The notes under the pieces are model-generated. The model had not been told where the DNA came from, made no database searches, and was given only the letters and a program-made list of their open reading frames with translations. A DNA stretch of 64,000 nucleotides from Sphingobium arseniciresistens (GTDB lineage Bacteria > Pseudomonadota > Alphaproteobacteria > Sphingomonadales > Sphingomonadaceae). Position numbers and translations under genes: made by a program. Of the stretch, positions 16,762-25,205 are shown one piece after another. Location of the stretch: contig JARFNK010000019.1 in assembly GCA_029167225.1 (NCBI GenBank), forward strand, positions 40,749-104,748. The letters run 5' to 3'. Positions within the stretch are counted from its first letter, which is position 1; the number at the start of each line of letters is the position of its first letter.

Positions 16762-17697
16762 TCATTCCGCCGGTGCCGGCACCTCCGCCTCGGCGCCGTC
16801 CTGTTCGACCGCCGCAGTGCGGGGCCGGGGCGCCTTCGGCTTCGTGGATGGAGTGGCCTTCACGGCTGAGGCTTTCGCACCGGCCTTCTTCTTGGCCGCC
16901 GGTTTTCCAGCCTCCGCTGTTGCCGGTGCGGCCGGAGCTTCCTCCGCCGGCGCCGGCGTCGGCGATTTCGCCTTCACCGACGCCTTCTTAACCGGCACCT
17001 TCTTCACAGCGGATTTCTTCGCGGCTGCTTTCTTGGTCACCGATTTTGCCGTCGCAGCGACCGCTTCGCCCTGCGCAGGCGCAGCTAGCGGCTCCGGCAT
17101 CGGCCCGGGTGCAGCGGTCCCGGCCTTGTCGCCGCCGGCAAGAGCAGCTCCGACACGGACGCGACGGGACTTTTTCTCTGGGGCAGGGGCCGCTTCGGCC
17201 ACGGGTGCGATCTCAGGCACAGCCGCGGTCGCCGCCGAAGATCCAGCCTCAGCCACTGGCGCTGCTTCGACTACGGACGCTTCGGCCGCCGACGTTGCAC
17301 CAACACGCCTCCCAAGCCCAAGCTGCTGGGCGACGGCGCGTCGATGCTCCGAATAGGCCGGCGCGACCATTGGATAATCCTTGGGAAGATTATAGCGTTC
17401 GCGATATTCCGCCGGTGTCAGACCGTTTGTCGCCAGATGCCGCTTCAGCGTCTTGTACGGCTTGCCGTCGAGCATGCTGATGATGTGCTCACGCGAGCTC
17501 AGGCTTTTGCGGATCGACACCGCCGGAGCATATTCGGGCGCTGCTGATGCCTCTACCGTGGCTTTCCGTTCCAGGGCGTCACGGGTCGCTCCAATGATCC
17601 CGGCAATGTCGCCCGCCGGCACCTGATTGTTCGAGAAATAGGCGCTCAATAACTGCACCGTCATTGCGGTGAAATCGGGCTGCTCGGTGTCGGCCAC
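16762..17697 (-). CDS. MucR/Ros-family regulator with histone-H1-like tail
   Basis: 311 residues. Residues 1-135 are a MucR-type regulator: FTAMTVQLLSAYFSNNQVPA, then VSIRKSLSSREHIISMLDGK, then LKRHLATNGLTPAEYRERYN and LPKDYPMVAPAYSEHRRAVA. The zinc-finger cysteine usually found before the DGK is replaced (IISMLDG). Residues 140-311 are a low-complexity Ala/Lys/Pro tail with repeated KKxAxKK units (TKKAAAKKSAVKKVPVKKAS), like the histone-H1-like tails of bacterial DNA compactors. The start is the GTG at 17697, seven bases after GGGAG and matching normal MucR N-termini; an ATG at 17724 lacks a ribosome site. Probably a nucleoid-type silencer for the element. Confidence 0.88.
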   Translation of the reverse strand: MADTEQPDFTAMTVQLLSAYFSNNQVPAGDIAGIIGATRDALERKATVEASAAPEYAPAVSIRKSLSSREHIISMLDGKPYKTLKRHLATNGLTPAEYRERYNLPKDYPMVAPAYSEHRRAVAQQLGLGRRVGATSAAEASVVEAAPVAEAGSSAATAAVPEIAPVAEAAPAPEKKSRRVRVGAALAGGDKAGTAAPGPMPEPLAAPAQGEAVAATAKSVTKKAAAKKSAVKKVPVKKASVKAKSPTPAPAEEAPAAPATAEAGKPAAKKKAGAKASAVKATPSTKPKAPRPRTAAVEQDGAEAEVPAPAE

Positions 17698-17889
17698 GGT
17701 AAACTCCCTGAATTGGAAGGCCATGAAGATGGCGGTGTGGGAAGAAGTTTGCGCCCGACAGCTAAACGGCAATCCGCTGCTCATGCAAGTGTCCCGTGCA
17801 TCACGTTCGCATAGGTCCGAAAATGGGGAGGGGAGCAAGAGGGGAAGATCAGGACCGATTGAAGGTCTTGTTTCCAGGAAAGGCGAACC

Positions 17890-18375
17890 ATGGCCGACCG
17901 CGTATCTGCCCACATCATGATCGGGGGCATGCTTGCCCGCTCCGGATATCCCGGGCTCATCCAGGCTATCGAGAAGGATAATCCCGCTATCGATTGGGAT
18001 GGCACGTCGTTCAATCCTTCAGATCTACCCATCGATACGCCCCTTGCACTGACGGATCATGACGTCGCCAATGGTCGTTTCGAAGAGATCGAACATGTCT
18101 GTCGCCGCCATGGTCTTCACTATGTTCGCTGGTCCGGCGGCTATCCCGGCAGCTTCCCGTCTGTTCGAATGCTCTACCTGGGCCATGGCGAACCAAAGCA
18201 AGTTCTGACAACCGAGGAGGACGAGCAGGTCTTCCCGATCGAACGCATCAGGGAGTTGGGAAGCATCGAGGCGCTCGAAACGGAATATCGGCTTGCTCGC
18301 ACTAACCCGCCCCCGCTGGTCCTGGTCGATGACGATTCCAGCGATCCCACTCTTTCGGAGATGGTCCATGGCTGA
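17890..18375 (+). CDS. Conserved element protein, unknown
   Basis: 161 residues, begins MADRVSAHIMIGGMLARSGY. I do not recognise a domain. The mid part, EEIEHVCRRHGLHYVRWSGG followed by YPGSFPSVRMLYLGHG, looks like a mixed alpha/beta fold, and the C-terminus is acidic. The start is supported by AGGAAAGG upstream. It overlaps the next gene by eight bases, so the two form an operon divergent from the MucR-like gene. Confidence 0.75.
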   Translation: MADRVSAHIMIGGMLARSGYPGLIQAIEKDNPAIDWDGTSFNPSDLPIDTPLALTDHDVANGRFEEIEHVCRRHGLHYVRWSGGYPGSFPSVRMLYLGHGEPKQVLTTEEDEQVFPIERIRELGSIEALETEYRLARTNPPPLVLVDDDSSDPTLSEMVHG

Positions 18376-19030
18376 TCATCATGTCCAGGGATCCTTCGCT
18401 TTTACCTGCACGGCAGCCGAAAGCGCGCTGATCGAGGAGGCATGGCAGCATGCTGCCGACCTGCTGGGTGACTTCACGCCCGGCGAACCGAGCGCGGAGT
18501 TTCTCGCCGCCTTCATGCCGACGGACCTCGCCAATCCGTTCAACGGCCTGCTCGCGATCTTCGATGATCCCGCCTTTCCCGATTTCGGCGCGGAGATCGA
18601 AATTGAGGGCGGCGCAGACTGTGTCGTCTCGATCTACGGCACCACGGACTTCCAGCCAGGCCCGATCGCCGAACTCATCCGCCGTTGTTGCCAGGAGAGC
18701 TTGAAGGCCAAACCCATTGGTTTCGACTGGAGCTATAGCTGCTCCCGTCCTCGTCGCGACAGCTTCGGGGGAGGATGGTGCGCGATATTCGCCGACCATG
18801 TCGAGTTCGGCACCACGCAGGAGCAACTGGCGCGACGACTGGCCAATTCCGTTACCCCGCCAATACCGTACGCGCCCGATCCATGGATCGACGACCCCGA
18901 CCACCCATCCGTCGACTGGGCAGCCGAGGTTCTGAATGGAGACACGCGTCTCGGCTATCTCGACTGGGCGCTCGCTCGCGCTAACGCAGGCGATAACGGC
19001 CACGCCCTGACTGCACCGCTGCCAGCCTGA
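18368..19030 (+). CDS. Conserved element protein, unknown
   Basis: 220 residues beginning MADHHVQGSFAFTCTAAESA. The sequence is acidic and rich in aromatic residues; the segment EIEGGADCVVSIYGTTDFQP and the following Cys pair (RRCCQ) with WSYSCSRPR may be structural or metal-binding. No known domain recognised. The ATG at 18368 overlaps the stop of the preceding gene (translational coupling), and the two probably act together. Confidence 0.75.
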   Translation: MADHHVQGSFAFTCTAAESALIEEAWQHAADLLGDFTPGEPSAEFLAAFMPTDLANPFNGLLAIFDDPAFPDFGAEIEIEGGADCVVSIYGTTDFQPGPIAELIRRCCQESLKAKPIGFDWSYSCSRPRRDSFGGGWCAIFADHVEFGTTQEQLARRLANSVTPPIPYAPDPWIDDPDHPSVDWAAEVLNGDTRLGYLDWALARANAGDNGHALTAPLPA

Positions 19031-19073
19031 CCGGCCCACTCCCCGAATTTTCTCGAAGCACAAGGACATTATC

Positions 19074-19778
19074 ATGACCGACGCCATCGCGCCGGGCGCA
19101 TCCACGCGCCTGTATAGCCAGACCGAACATGATGAACGCGGGAACTTCCATTATGAAGGCGACCTTTATCGTGCCGGTGAAGCGCTGCCGCCGCTTGCCT
19201 CGCGGATCGAACGCCATCTGGCCGGGCATTTCGCCACAACCACCTTCGCGATCCGCACCGAGAAATTTGCCGGGGGGCGCAAGGTCATCGCGGAGATCCT
19301 CGATACCCCGACCGACCTGACTGGCCGCGACGCGCAGAACGCCTTCATCGTCGAGATACGCGATCAGATGGAACGGTTCGGATTCACGAGGACGAATCCG
19401 CTGCAAGATTTCTGGTCATGCAGTTTCTATTGCGACGTGCGCATAGGCCAGGCCTATTGGGCGGCGTTGGCAAAACGTCAGGGTAGCCGCAATCCGGTCG
19501 ATACGGTGACATCGCTGGCGGCGTTCAAGAAGCAGATCAAGGCCGGTGACAGGCTGAAACTGATCGACGCGCCGGCCGGTCATCGCCTGCTTGGAACGAA
19601 CCGCGAGATCACGAAGGTGCGCTCGGGCGATCTGATCCTCGAAGGACGCTCCTATCTCAGCTTTCCCCGAGCGTCGGCTTTTGCCTGTGACGGCCGCCTG
19701 ATCCGGATCGCCATCGGCTCGGAATATGCTCCGGATGATCACCTGCTGTACGAGTGGACTCGCCAGTCCGCGGCCTGA
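19074..19778 (+). CDS. Conserved element protein, unknown
   Basis: 234 residues beginning MTDAIAPGASTRLYSQTEHD, 43 bases after the previous gene. The first 130 residues form an alpha/beta segment (FAGGRKVIAEILDTPTDL, then FIVEIRDQMERFGFTRTNPL); the last 80 (IKAGDRLKLIDAPAGHRLLG through ITKVRSGDLILEGRSYLSFP) look like an SH3-like beta-barrel. Such two-part proteins recur on sphingomonad elements, but I know no function. The ATG follows a weak AAGGA. Confidence 0.75.
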   Translation: MTDAIAPGASTRLYSQTEHDERGNFHYEGDLYRAGEALPPLASRIERHLAGHFATTTFAIRTEKFAGGRKVIAEILDTPTDLTGRDAQNAFIVEIRDQMERFGFTRTNPLQDFWSCSFYCDVRIGQAYWAALAKRQGSRNPVDTVTSLAAFKKQIKAGDRLKLIDAPAGHRLLGTNREITKVRSGDLILEGRSYLSFPRASAFACDGRLIRIAIGSEYAPDDHLLYEWTRQSAA

Positions 19779-19912
19779 GCAGAGCCAGATCTTCAGGGCA
19801 TGATCTCTGCAGACCGCCTGCAATCCCGGACAGCTGTAAAAACAAGGGTGTGGCAACCCCTGCGATCGCCGCGCGCTCCCGACTCCCCCTCATAACCGAC
19901 CCGGAGGCTCCG

Positions 19913-20731
19913 ATGCATGAGCCCTATCTCAAGGCGATGGCAGCGCTGCTCCGCCGCAGCCAGCCGCGCCATGACCTCTACACCGTTTTCGGTCACTGCA
20001 TGGAGGCGATGGCGCTCGCCATGGCCAACAGCGTCGATCTGCGCCAACGCGAGCCGCGCGAGGCTCGCTATCTCGATATTGTCGGCTGCTACCGGCCAGA
20101 TGTGCTCGATCTGTTTCCGCGAGTCCTCGCCGAACTGGTGCAGGCTCTCGAAGTCGGTCCAGGCGACGTGCTGGGCGCCCTGTTTCACGACCTTGAGCTT
20201 CACAACAAGGCGCGAGGGCAATTCTTCACGCCCTATACGCTCAGTCGTTTCATGGCCGAGGTAACTATCGGAAATCCGGAAAGCGTAAAGGCGATCATCG
20301 GCGATCATGGCTTCGTGACCGTCATGGAGCCGGCATGTGGCGCGGGGTCAATGGTCATCGCGCTCGCGCAAGCCATGAACGATCTCGGCATAAACTATCA
20401 GCGCCATCTTCACGTCACCGCGATCGATATCGACCCGCGCGCGATCCACATGGCCTATGTCCAGCTCTCGCTGCTGCATGTGCCGGCACATCTCATGGTC
20501 GGGAACTCACTTTCGGGCGAAACAGCCGAGCATTGGTACACGCCGGCCCATATTCTGGGTGGGTGGAACGCCCGGCTCGCCTGTCGACGACGCCATGAAC
20601 CCACTGGCGAAGCGCGTGTGCATGTTGTCGAAGCGCCACCCGCGCCAGTCCCGATGAGCCACCCGGTTCCACCGTTGTGCGAGCCGCGCTCCGCGCCGTC
20701 GGCCACGCCGCAACAACTGACCCTTTTCTGA
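19913..20731 (+). CDS. N6-adenine methyltransferase-like protein lacking the NPPY motif
   Basis: 272 residues resembling HsdM-type methylases: ALFHDLELHNKARGQFFTPY (the GQFFTP block), then VMEPACGAGSMVIALAQAM (SAM motif I) and VTAIDIDPRAIHMAYVQLSL (acidic loop). After AHLMVGNSLSGE, where catalytic NPPY/F should follow, the chain continues HWYTPAHILGGW and ends in a Pro-rich tail and PQQLTLF, a possible sliding-clamp (beta) binding peptide. It may bind SAM or DNA without methylating. GGAGG lies six bases before the ATG at 19913. Confidence 0.85.
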   Translation: MHEPYLKAMAALLRRSQPRHDLYTVFGHCMEAMALAMANSVDLRQREPREARYLDIVGCYRPDVLDLFPRVLAELVQALEVGPGDVLGALFHDLELHNKARGQFFTPYTLSRFMAEVTIGNPESVKAIIGDHGFVTVMEPACGAGSMVIALAQAMNDLGINYQRHLHVTAIDIDPRAIHMAYVQLSLLHVPAHLMVGNSLSGETAEHWYTPAHILGGWNARLACRRRHEPTGEARVHVVEAPPAPVPMSHPVPPLCEPRSAPSATPQQLTLF

Positions 20732-20763
20732 CCATCAAGGATTTCACATTGCAGGAGACCGGC

Positions 20764-21105
20764 ATGTTCCATCATGTCCATATCACCGCGCTCAGCCGAA
20801 CGCCGGCCGGGATGACAGTCATAACGCTGGCCATCTGCGGACCGCGCGGCGGCATGCGCGCCGTCGAGGATATTTCGCTCGAAGAAGCCGAGAAAATGGC
20901 GGCGCGGCTTCAGGTTGCGATCACTGCCGCGCGCGCCGGGCTCGGCACGGATCCGGCCGACGCCTTCGTCCAGGATGTCATCGCGCGGCTCGGCGACCCC
21001 GCTCTTGCTCTCGATCCCTCTTTCCGAAAATGGTGCGGCGCAAATCATGGCCTGCTAAGTGCTCGGGCGGCCGCGGAACGCTGGTGCTGCTGGCGCGTCG
21101 CCTGA
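20764..21105 (+). CDS. Small conserved protein, unknown
   Basis: 113 residues, begins MFHHVHITALSRTPAGMTVI. The N-terminal half is beta-rich (VITLAICGPRGGMRAVEDIS) and is followed by a helix (LEEAEKMAARLQVAITAARA). No known domain recognised. The ATG at 20764 has AGGAG six bases upstream. It lies between the methyltransferase-like gene and the TGT-like gene, ending five bases before the start of the latter, so the three are likely cotranscribed. Confidence 0.7.
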   Translation: MFHHVHITALSRTPAGMTVITLAICGPRGGMRAVEDISLEEAEKMAARLQVAITAARAGLGTDPADAFVQDVIARLGDPALALDPSFRKWCGANHGLLSARAAAERWCCWRVA

Positions 21106-21110
21106 GCCCT

Positions 21111-22070
21111 ATGGCGATCGAGATCATGGTAGGCCTGCCGCACCTGCGCGAGGGGCCGATATTGAACCGCGCCCGTGCCATGCAGGTGCCGACCCTTATC
21201 TCCGCGAATGCGCTGTCGCGCTGGAACCGCCGCAAGGGCTGGCCCGAATGGCACGGATGGCGCCTCGACCTGCTGAAAAATGCCGACGGATTGCCCAGCC
21301 TGTCATTGGACAGTGCCGGATTCGTGGCTTTATCCCATTATCGCGGATATCCTTGGGCGACCGAACAGTATCTCGATCTCGCCGCAAACTATCCGTTCCG
21401 CTGGTTCGCCAGCATGGACTATTGCGTCGAACCTGAAATCGCGCCCGATCGCGAAGAGGTACGGGACCGAATTTCGAGAACCATCCGGGTCAATCGCGAT
21501 TGCTGGCGCGGCGCGCATGACCGCGGCATTGCCCATCGGTTCATGCCGGTAGTGCAGGGCAGGGTTGCGGGCGACTATGAAAATTGCATCAAGGCGCTTG
21601 GCGATATCATCGATGCCGTACCTCTGATCGGTATCGGCTCGATGTGCCGAAGGCCCGTAGGCGGCAGTGATGGCGTGATCGCCATTTTCGAGCTGCCCGG
21701 GCTCGAACATCGCATCCAGACAGTCGACTTCCAGGCTTTCGGAATTGCCAGCAGGATCGAGGCGCGCCAGCGCGGCATCTCCAAGACAGACGCCCTCGTC
21801 GCCGATCATATGGAAAGTTGGACACGCCGCCAATATGCGCGGCCGACCCACGCACGCACACCCATACAGGGCGAACTGCCACTCGGCCCCGATGACCGCG
21901 CGCCACGCGATCCGTGGGAGGGGGCGATCGCACAGGCACGCGCCGAAATTCGGGCGCTGATCGAAGAGGCGCAACTTTCGCACGACGAAATTTCTGACGC
22001 CTGGATCGCGCAGTGGGCGGCCAATCTCTTTCAGGCCGAACCGCTTGTATCCTCGGCAAGCCCTCAATGA
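21111..22070 (+). CDS. TGT/DpdA-like TIM-barrel protein (DUF7221-type)
   Basis: 319 residues with the motif order of tRNA-guanine transglycosylases: LSLDSAGFVALSHYRGYPWA (TGT has DSGGFQ), WFASMDYCVEPEIA (a conserved Asp in an FASMDYC context), RFMPVVQGRVAGDYENCIKA (TGT VQGG) and VPLIGIGSMCRRP (TGT IGGL). The tRNA-recognition zinc site of true TGTs was not seen. DpdA proteins of this superfamily put 7-deazaguanine bases into DNA, which makes DNA base exchange a possible role; this is family-level inference. The start is the ATG at 21111; the C-terminus is a helical extension. It overlaps the next frame by four bases. Confidence 0.75.
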   Translation: MAIEIMVGLPHLREGPILNRARAMQVPTLISANALSRWNRRKGWPEWHGWRLDLLKNADGLPSLSLDSAGFVALSHYRGYPWATEQYLDLAANYPFRWFASMDYCVEPEIAPDREEVRDRISRTIRVNRDCWRGAHDRGIAHRFMPVVQGRVAGDYENCIKALGDIIDAVPLIGIGSMCRRPVGGSDGVIAIFELPGLEHRIQTVDFQAFGIASRIEARQRGISKTDALVADHMESWTRRQYARPTHARTPIQGELPLGPDDRAPRDPWEGAIAQARAEIRALIEEAQLSHDEISDAWIAQWAANLFQAEPLVSSASPQ

Positions 22071-22372
22071 TCCGCCACGGCGAAAGCATGAAACGGATCC
22101 TGCCCGGTCTATATGCGGGGAACGAGGTCAGGGCCGAGCGCCATCATCGCGGCTGGGCATGTCAGATGAAGTGCGGCCAGCTCGGTCGCCAACTCTGGTT
22201 TGAATATTCTCCGCACGGACTGTGGACCGCCATCGGCACCTAGCGCACCCTGGACACGGGACTCTGGGTGGCCGCGCGCCTTCGCGCCGGAACGCATTTC
22301 TGGGATGAAAGCTGCCAGACCGCCCGCCTATATGGTGAAGACGTCTATTCCATTCTGCGCGATGAGGCGTGA
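22067..22372 (+). pseudogene. Small conserved gene with an in-frame amber codon
   Basis: From the ATG at 22067 (overlapping the previous stop) or 22088 the frame reads KRILPGLYAGNEVRAERHHR, then LWFEYSPHGLWTAIGT, then a TAG at 22241-22243. The same frame continues with protein-like sequence, RTLDTGLWVAARLRAGTHFW, DESCQTARLYGEDVYSILRD and a TGA at 22370-22372. The two halves look like one protein of about 101 residues with a nonsense codon where Tyr or Gln would fit. Either it is a pseudogene or it is read through. No domain recognised. Confidence 0.6.
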
Positions 22373-22393
22373 CGCGAACAGGTGAACCACCGG

Positions 22394-22951
22394 TCAATAA
22401 AGAATGAGGCCCGTCCCCGGCATAAGTTGATCCAGAAAATCGAAATCGCGCCGGTTTCCCGTCAGCAGATCGCAGCCGGTCGCTGCAGCCTGAAGAAACA
22501 GCAGGGCATCGTTGAACAGCGCGATGGAATGCGGCTGACCGGAAAGGCGTGTTACCATTCCCGCGAGCATACCGGCTTCCCCGAACACGCGCGCCGAAGG
22601 TACGCTCAGGCGATGCTCGGGAATATCGTCGATTGTCCGCCCCAGCATCTTGAGAACAGACGCCGTGCGCTTGTCAGCCGGATCGAGCGCACCCATCAGA
22701 TGGGTCATTTCGCCAAGCGCCACGCTTGAATGGTTGACGATCCGGTTTTCGAGCAAGCGATCTACTTCGATCGGCGTCTTGCCCTGAAGCACGTCAATAT
22801 AGACACAAGTGTCGAGCAGGAGCTCCCGGCCGATGACTGTTGTCTTGCTGGCAAGCGGCAATTTCCCTTCGGGCCGCCGCGCCAATGTTGCTGCCGTCCG
22901 CTGCGGCCTGATCCTGCGCAGCGACGCCTTGCGGTCAAACCCCAAGCGCAA
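22394..22951 (-). CDS. PIN-domain protein, probable toxin
   Basis: 185 residues; after a basic N-terminal extension of about 45 residues it reads LLLDTCVYIDVLQGK (first PIN Asp), SSVALGEMTHLMGAL (Glu), FNDALLFLQAAATGCDLLTG (Asp) and NRRDFDFL (last Asp), so the four acidic residues of a PIN RNase are present. It starts inside the end of the antitoxin gene (17-base overlap). Probably the toxin of a VapBC-like pair, the second PIN system in this window and not closely similar to the one at 3520. Confidence 0.83.
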   Translation of the reverse strand: MRLGFDRKASLRRIRPQRTAATLARRPEGKLPLASKTTVIGRELLLDTCVYIDVLQGKTPIEVDRLLENRIVNHSSVALGEMTHLMGALDPADKRTASVLKMLGRTIDDIPEHRLSVPSARVFGEAGMLAGMVTRLSGQPHSIALFNDALLFLQAAATGCDLLTGNRRDFDFLDQLMPGTGLILY

Positions 22952-23207
22952 TATCCGAAGGAATCGAGCCCTTCCGGCCTACCAGCCTTGCCCCGAAATC
23001 ATCCTCGAGCGCTACTTTGGCAAGAGCATATTCGACGAGATCGGTTGTTGAGGCGATACCGCTGCGCATCTTGGCGCGATCGATGAGTTCACGCGGCACG
23101 CGTGCGCCAAGTGCGCTGTTCATGCCGGTCAGCAAGCCTGCCGCTTTTGCGGCGGCCACGACCGCTTCATGTCGCTGGGACAGATGATCTTCGTGCTTTG
23201 TCGCCAT
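22935..23207 (-). CDS. Probable antitoxin of the PIN pair
   Basis: 90 residues beginning MATKHEDHLSQRHEAVVAAA. The middle, LGARVPRELIDRAKMRSGIA followed by STTDLVEYALAKVALEDDFG, has the ribbon-helix-helix pattern of small antitoxins, and the end is basic and flexible. The ATG at 23207 is preceded by AAAGGAG at six bases. It is translated before the overlapping PIN gene, as expected for autoregulated pairs. Confidence 0.8.
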   Translation of the reverse strand: MATKHEDHLSQRHEAVVAAAKAAGLLTGMNSALGARVPRELIDRAKMRSGIASTTDLVEYALAKVALEDDFGARLVGRKGSIPSDIALGV

Positions 23208-23284
23208 CAGAAACTCCTTTGCGTTAAACATATACGCCGATATGTAAAACATGCAAGGCTTGACCGCAATGCTGTCGGCCAACC

Positions 23285-25015
23285 TCACTCTTGCAGACCA
23301 AGCCACAGAGCCGGGTAGGACGCGCATCGCCGCATCAATTCCACATGCGTTCCGCTGCCAACCAGTTTCCCTCCTTGCATGAAGAGAACCTGGTCGGCGC
23401 CCTTCGCTGTCGCCAGTCGATGGGTGATCATGATGAGCGTCGTCGCGTTGTTCGTCCTGCGCCGCAGCCTTGCGATCGCATCTGCCTCACTGCGCGGATC
23501 GAGCGCGGACGTGCTTTCATCCAGTATCAGGACCGGCACGTCGACCCCCGCCAACCGGGCAAGCTCCAGCTTCTGGATCTGGCCTCCCGACAGGCGCTCG
23601 CCCTGTTCTCCCAATTCCATATCGAAGTCGATCGGTCTTCCACTCTCATGGAAGCGCCAGACATGAAGCAATTCCTCGACGTCGCTGATCGGCTGGTTCG
23701 CCGGGGGATAGAGGATGTTCTCCCGCAGCGACCGATTGAACAGGCCGATGAACTGCGGTGCATACAATATATAGCGGTGACGCTCTCCCCAGGGAATCGT
23801 CGTAACATCGCCCCCTGCAATCTCGACTTTTCCCGAGGCAGGTGCGAGTACGCCGGCCAGAATTTGTGCAAGCGTGGATTTGCCCGAACCATTCGGGCCA
23901 ACAATCGCGACGAAGCGCCCCGACGCGATATGCAGCGAAATCCCGGCGAGAGCGGGCAGGCCATCACCATAGCTGAAGCTGATATTTTCGGCGGCGAGAT
24001 CGGCGTCGGCAAAGCGGTGTGGCTGCCGGCAACTCCGCGCGTCTTCGACATTCGTCAATGCCAGCACGTCGCGGATGTTCGCGACCGCGACGCCCGCCTG
24101 CGCCAGGATATAGCCCAGCGCGCTCAGCGGAACCGTCAGTCGAAAGGCGTAGGTTTGCAGCAGCACGAATTCGCCTGCCGTCATTCGGCCTTTGCCTACG
24201 TCGAGACCGGCCAGCATCAGCAGCGCCACAAGCCCAGCGCCGACAATGCAGAATTGCAGCGACGCCATGACGGTCAGCGAACGGTACATGCCCGCATGGA
24301 CGTGCCGCCTGGCGCTCAATGCCTTGCCCACATAGAGGAGTTCGCGATCGAGGGCGCCGTTGAAGATGACGCGGCGGGCATTGCGGACGATGTCGCCGAT
24401 CGTGCGGGACACATGCGATGCTGCCCCATTGGTCGCATCGGCATGCACACGGTGGCGTGCCGCCCCCATCCAGGTCGCCCCGAGAAATCCCAAAAGCGTA
24501 AGCCCGAGGATCAGGACATAGCGCGGTTCGATCAGGCTGGCGATCACAGCGAGACTGGCGAGAGCCTGCAGAAACACGGGTCCCAGCCGCCAAATCAATC
24601 CTTCCACGACCAGCGTCAGGCTATAGGGCAATCGCTCCAGCATGCCGGGGACGCGTCCGCTCCGGCTGTCGCGCGCTGCCGTGATTTGTGGCAGGGCGGC
24701 GGCAAGCGCATCGGTGGCGAGGCGTCGGCCCAGTGCATCGACCATAATCGCGGTGCATGAAAGCCTGGCCGTTTCTAGGATTGAGCCGCCCGCCCAGCAT
24801 CCCACGAACAGCAGGATGTACAACAATAATTGCACGGGCGGTCCCACTGGCCCGGCCAGCGTGTCGATCAGCAGCTTGAGCGCATAGGGCCCGGCAACAC
24901 CCATCGCGATCACAAGGGCTTCCAAGGCAAAAGCCTCTATCAGGCCCCGCCTGGCGCCGAGGTCCGCCGACACCATCAGCCGGATCAGCCGGACCAATAT
25001 ACCGAACGTCGTCAC
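23285..25015 (-). CDS. ABC exporter, fused membrane and ATPase domains
   Basis: 576 residues. The first 320 form a type IV ABC exporter membrane domain with six helices (for example VQLLLYILLFVGCWAGGSIL and ALASLAVIASLIEPRYVLIL). The ATPase half has Walker A VGPNGSGKST, a Q-loop region, signature LSGGQIQKLELARL, Walker B VPVLILDESTSAL and the H-loop MITHRLAT. It works as a dimer; the substrate is unknown. It stands alone between a toxin-antitoxin pair and a divergent DUF932 gene, with no peptide or maturation gene visible nearby. Confidence 0.92.
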   Translation of the reverse strand: MTTFGILVRLIRLMVSADLGARRGLIEAFALEALVIAMGVAGPYALKLLIDTLAGPVGPPVQLLLYILLFVGCWAGGSILETARLSCTAIMVDALGRRLATDALAAALPQITAARDSRSGRVPGMLERLPYSLTLVVEGLIWRLGPVFLQALASLAVIASLIEPRYVLILGLTLLGFLGATWMGAARHRVHADATNGAASHVSRTIGDIVRNARRVIFNGALDRELLYVGKALSARRHVHAGMYRSLTVMASLQFCIVGAGLVALLMLAGLDVGKGRMTAGEFVLLQTYAFRLTVPLSALGYILAQAGVAVANIRDVLALTNVEDARSCRQPHRFADADLAAENISFSYGDGLPALAGISLHIASGRFVAIVGPNGSGKSTLAQILAGVLAPASGKVEIAGGDVTTIPWGERHRYILYAPQFIGLFNRSLRENILYPPANQPISDVEELLHVWRFHESGRPIDFDMELGEQGERLSGGQIQKLELARLAGVDVPVLILDESTSALDPRSEADAIARLRRRTNNATTLIMITHRLATAKGADQVLFMQGGKLVGSGTHVELMRRCASYPALWLGLQE

Positions 25016-25205
25016 TGTAAGGACCTCCTGGCGATCGATGGATGAACCAGAAGGAGGGTTTGGAACGCGGCCTCTATCCTAGCGTCAAATCCGGGCGTTG
25101 CGAAGCCGGGATCGCGAGACGCAAGGAAAGGGGAAGGGAGGGGCGGGAATGTGACGGGAGACGTGGATCGGCCCGTCATTCCTCTATCTCAAGGAGATGG
25201 TTCCC

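Noticed and set aside
23285-25015. ABC exporter as part of a lasso-peptide or bacteriocin cluster
   Set aside because: No precursor, protease or cyclase gene nearby; neighbours are a toxin-antitoxin pair and DUF932.
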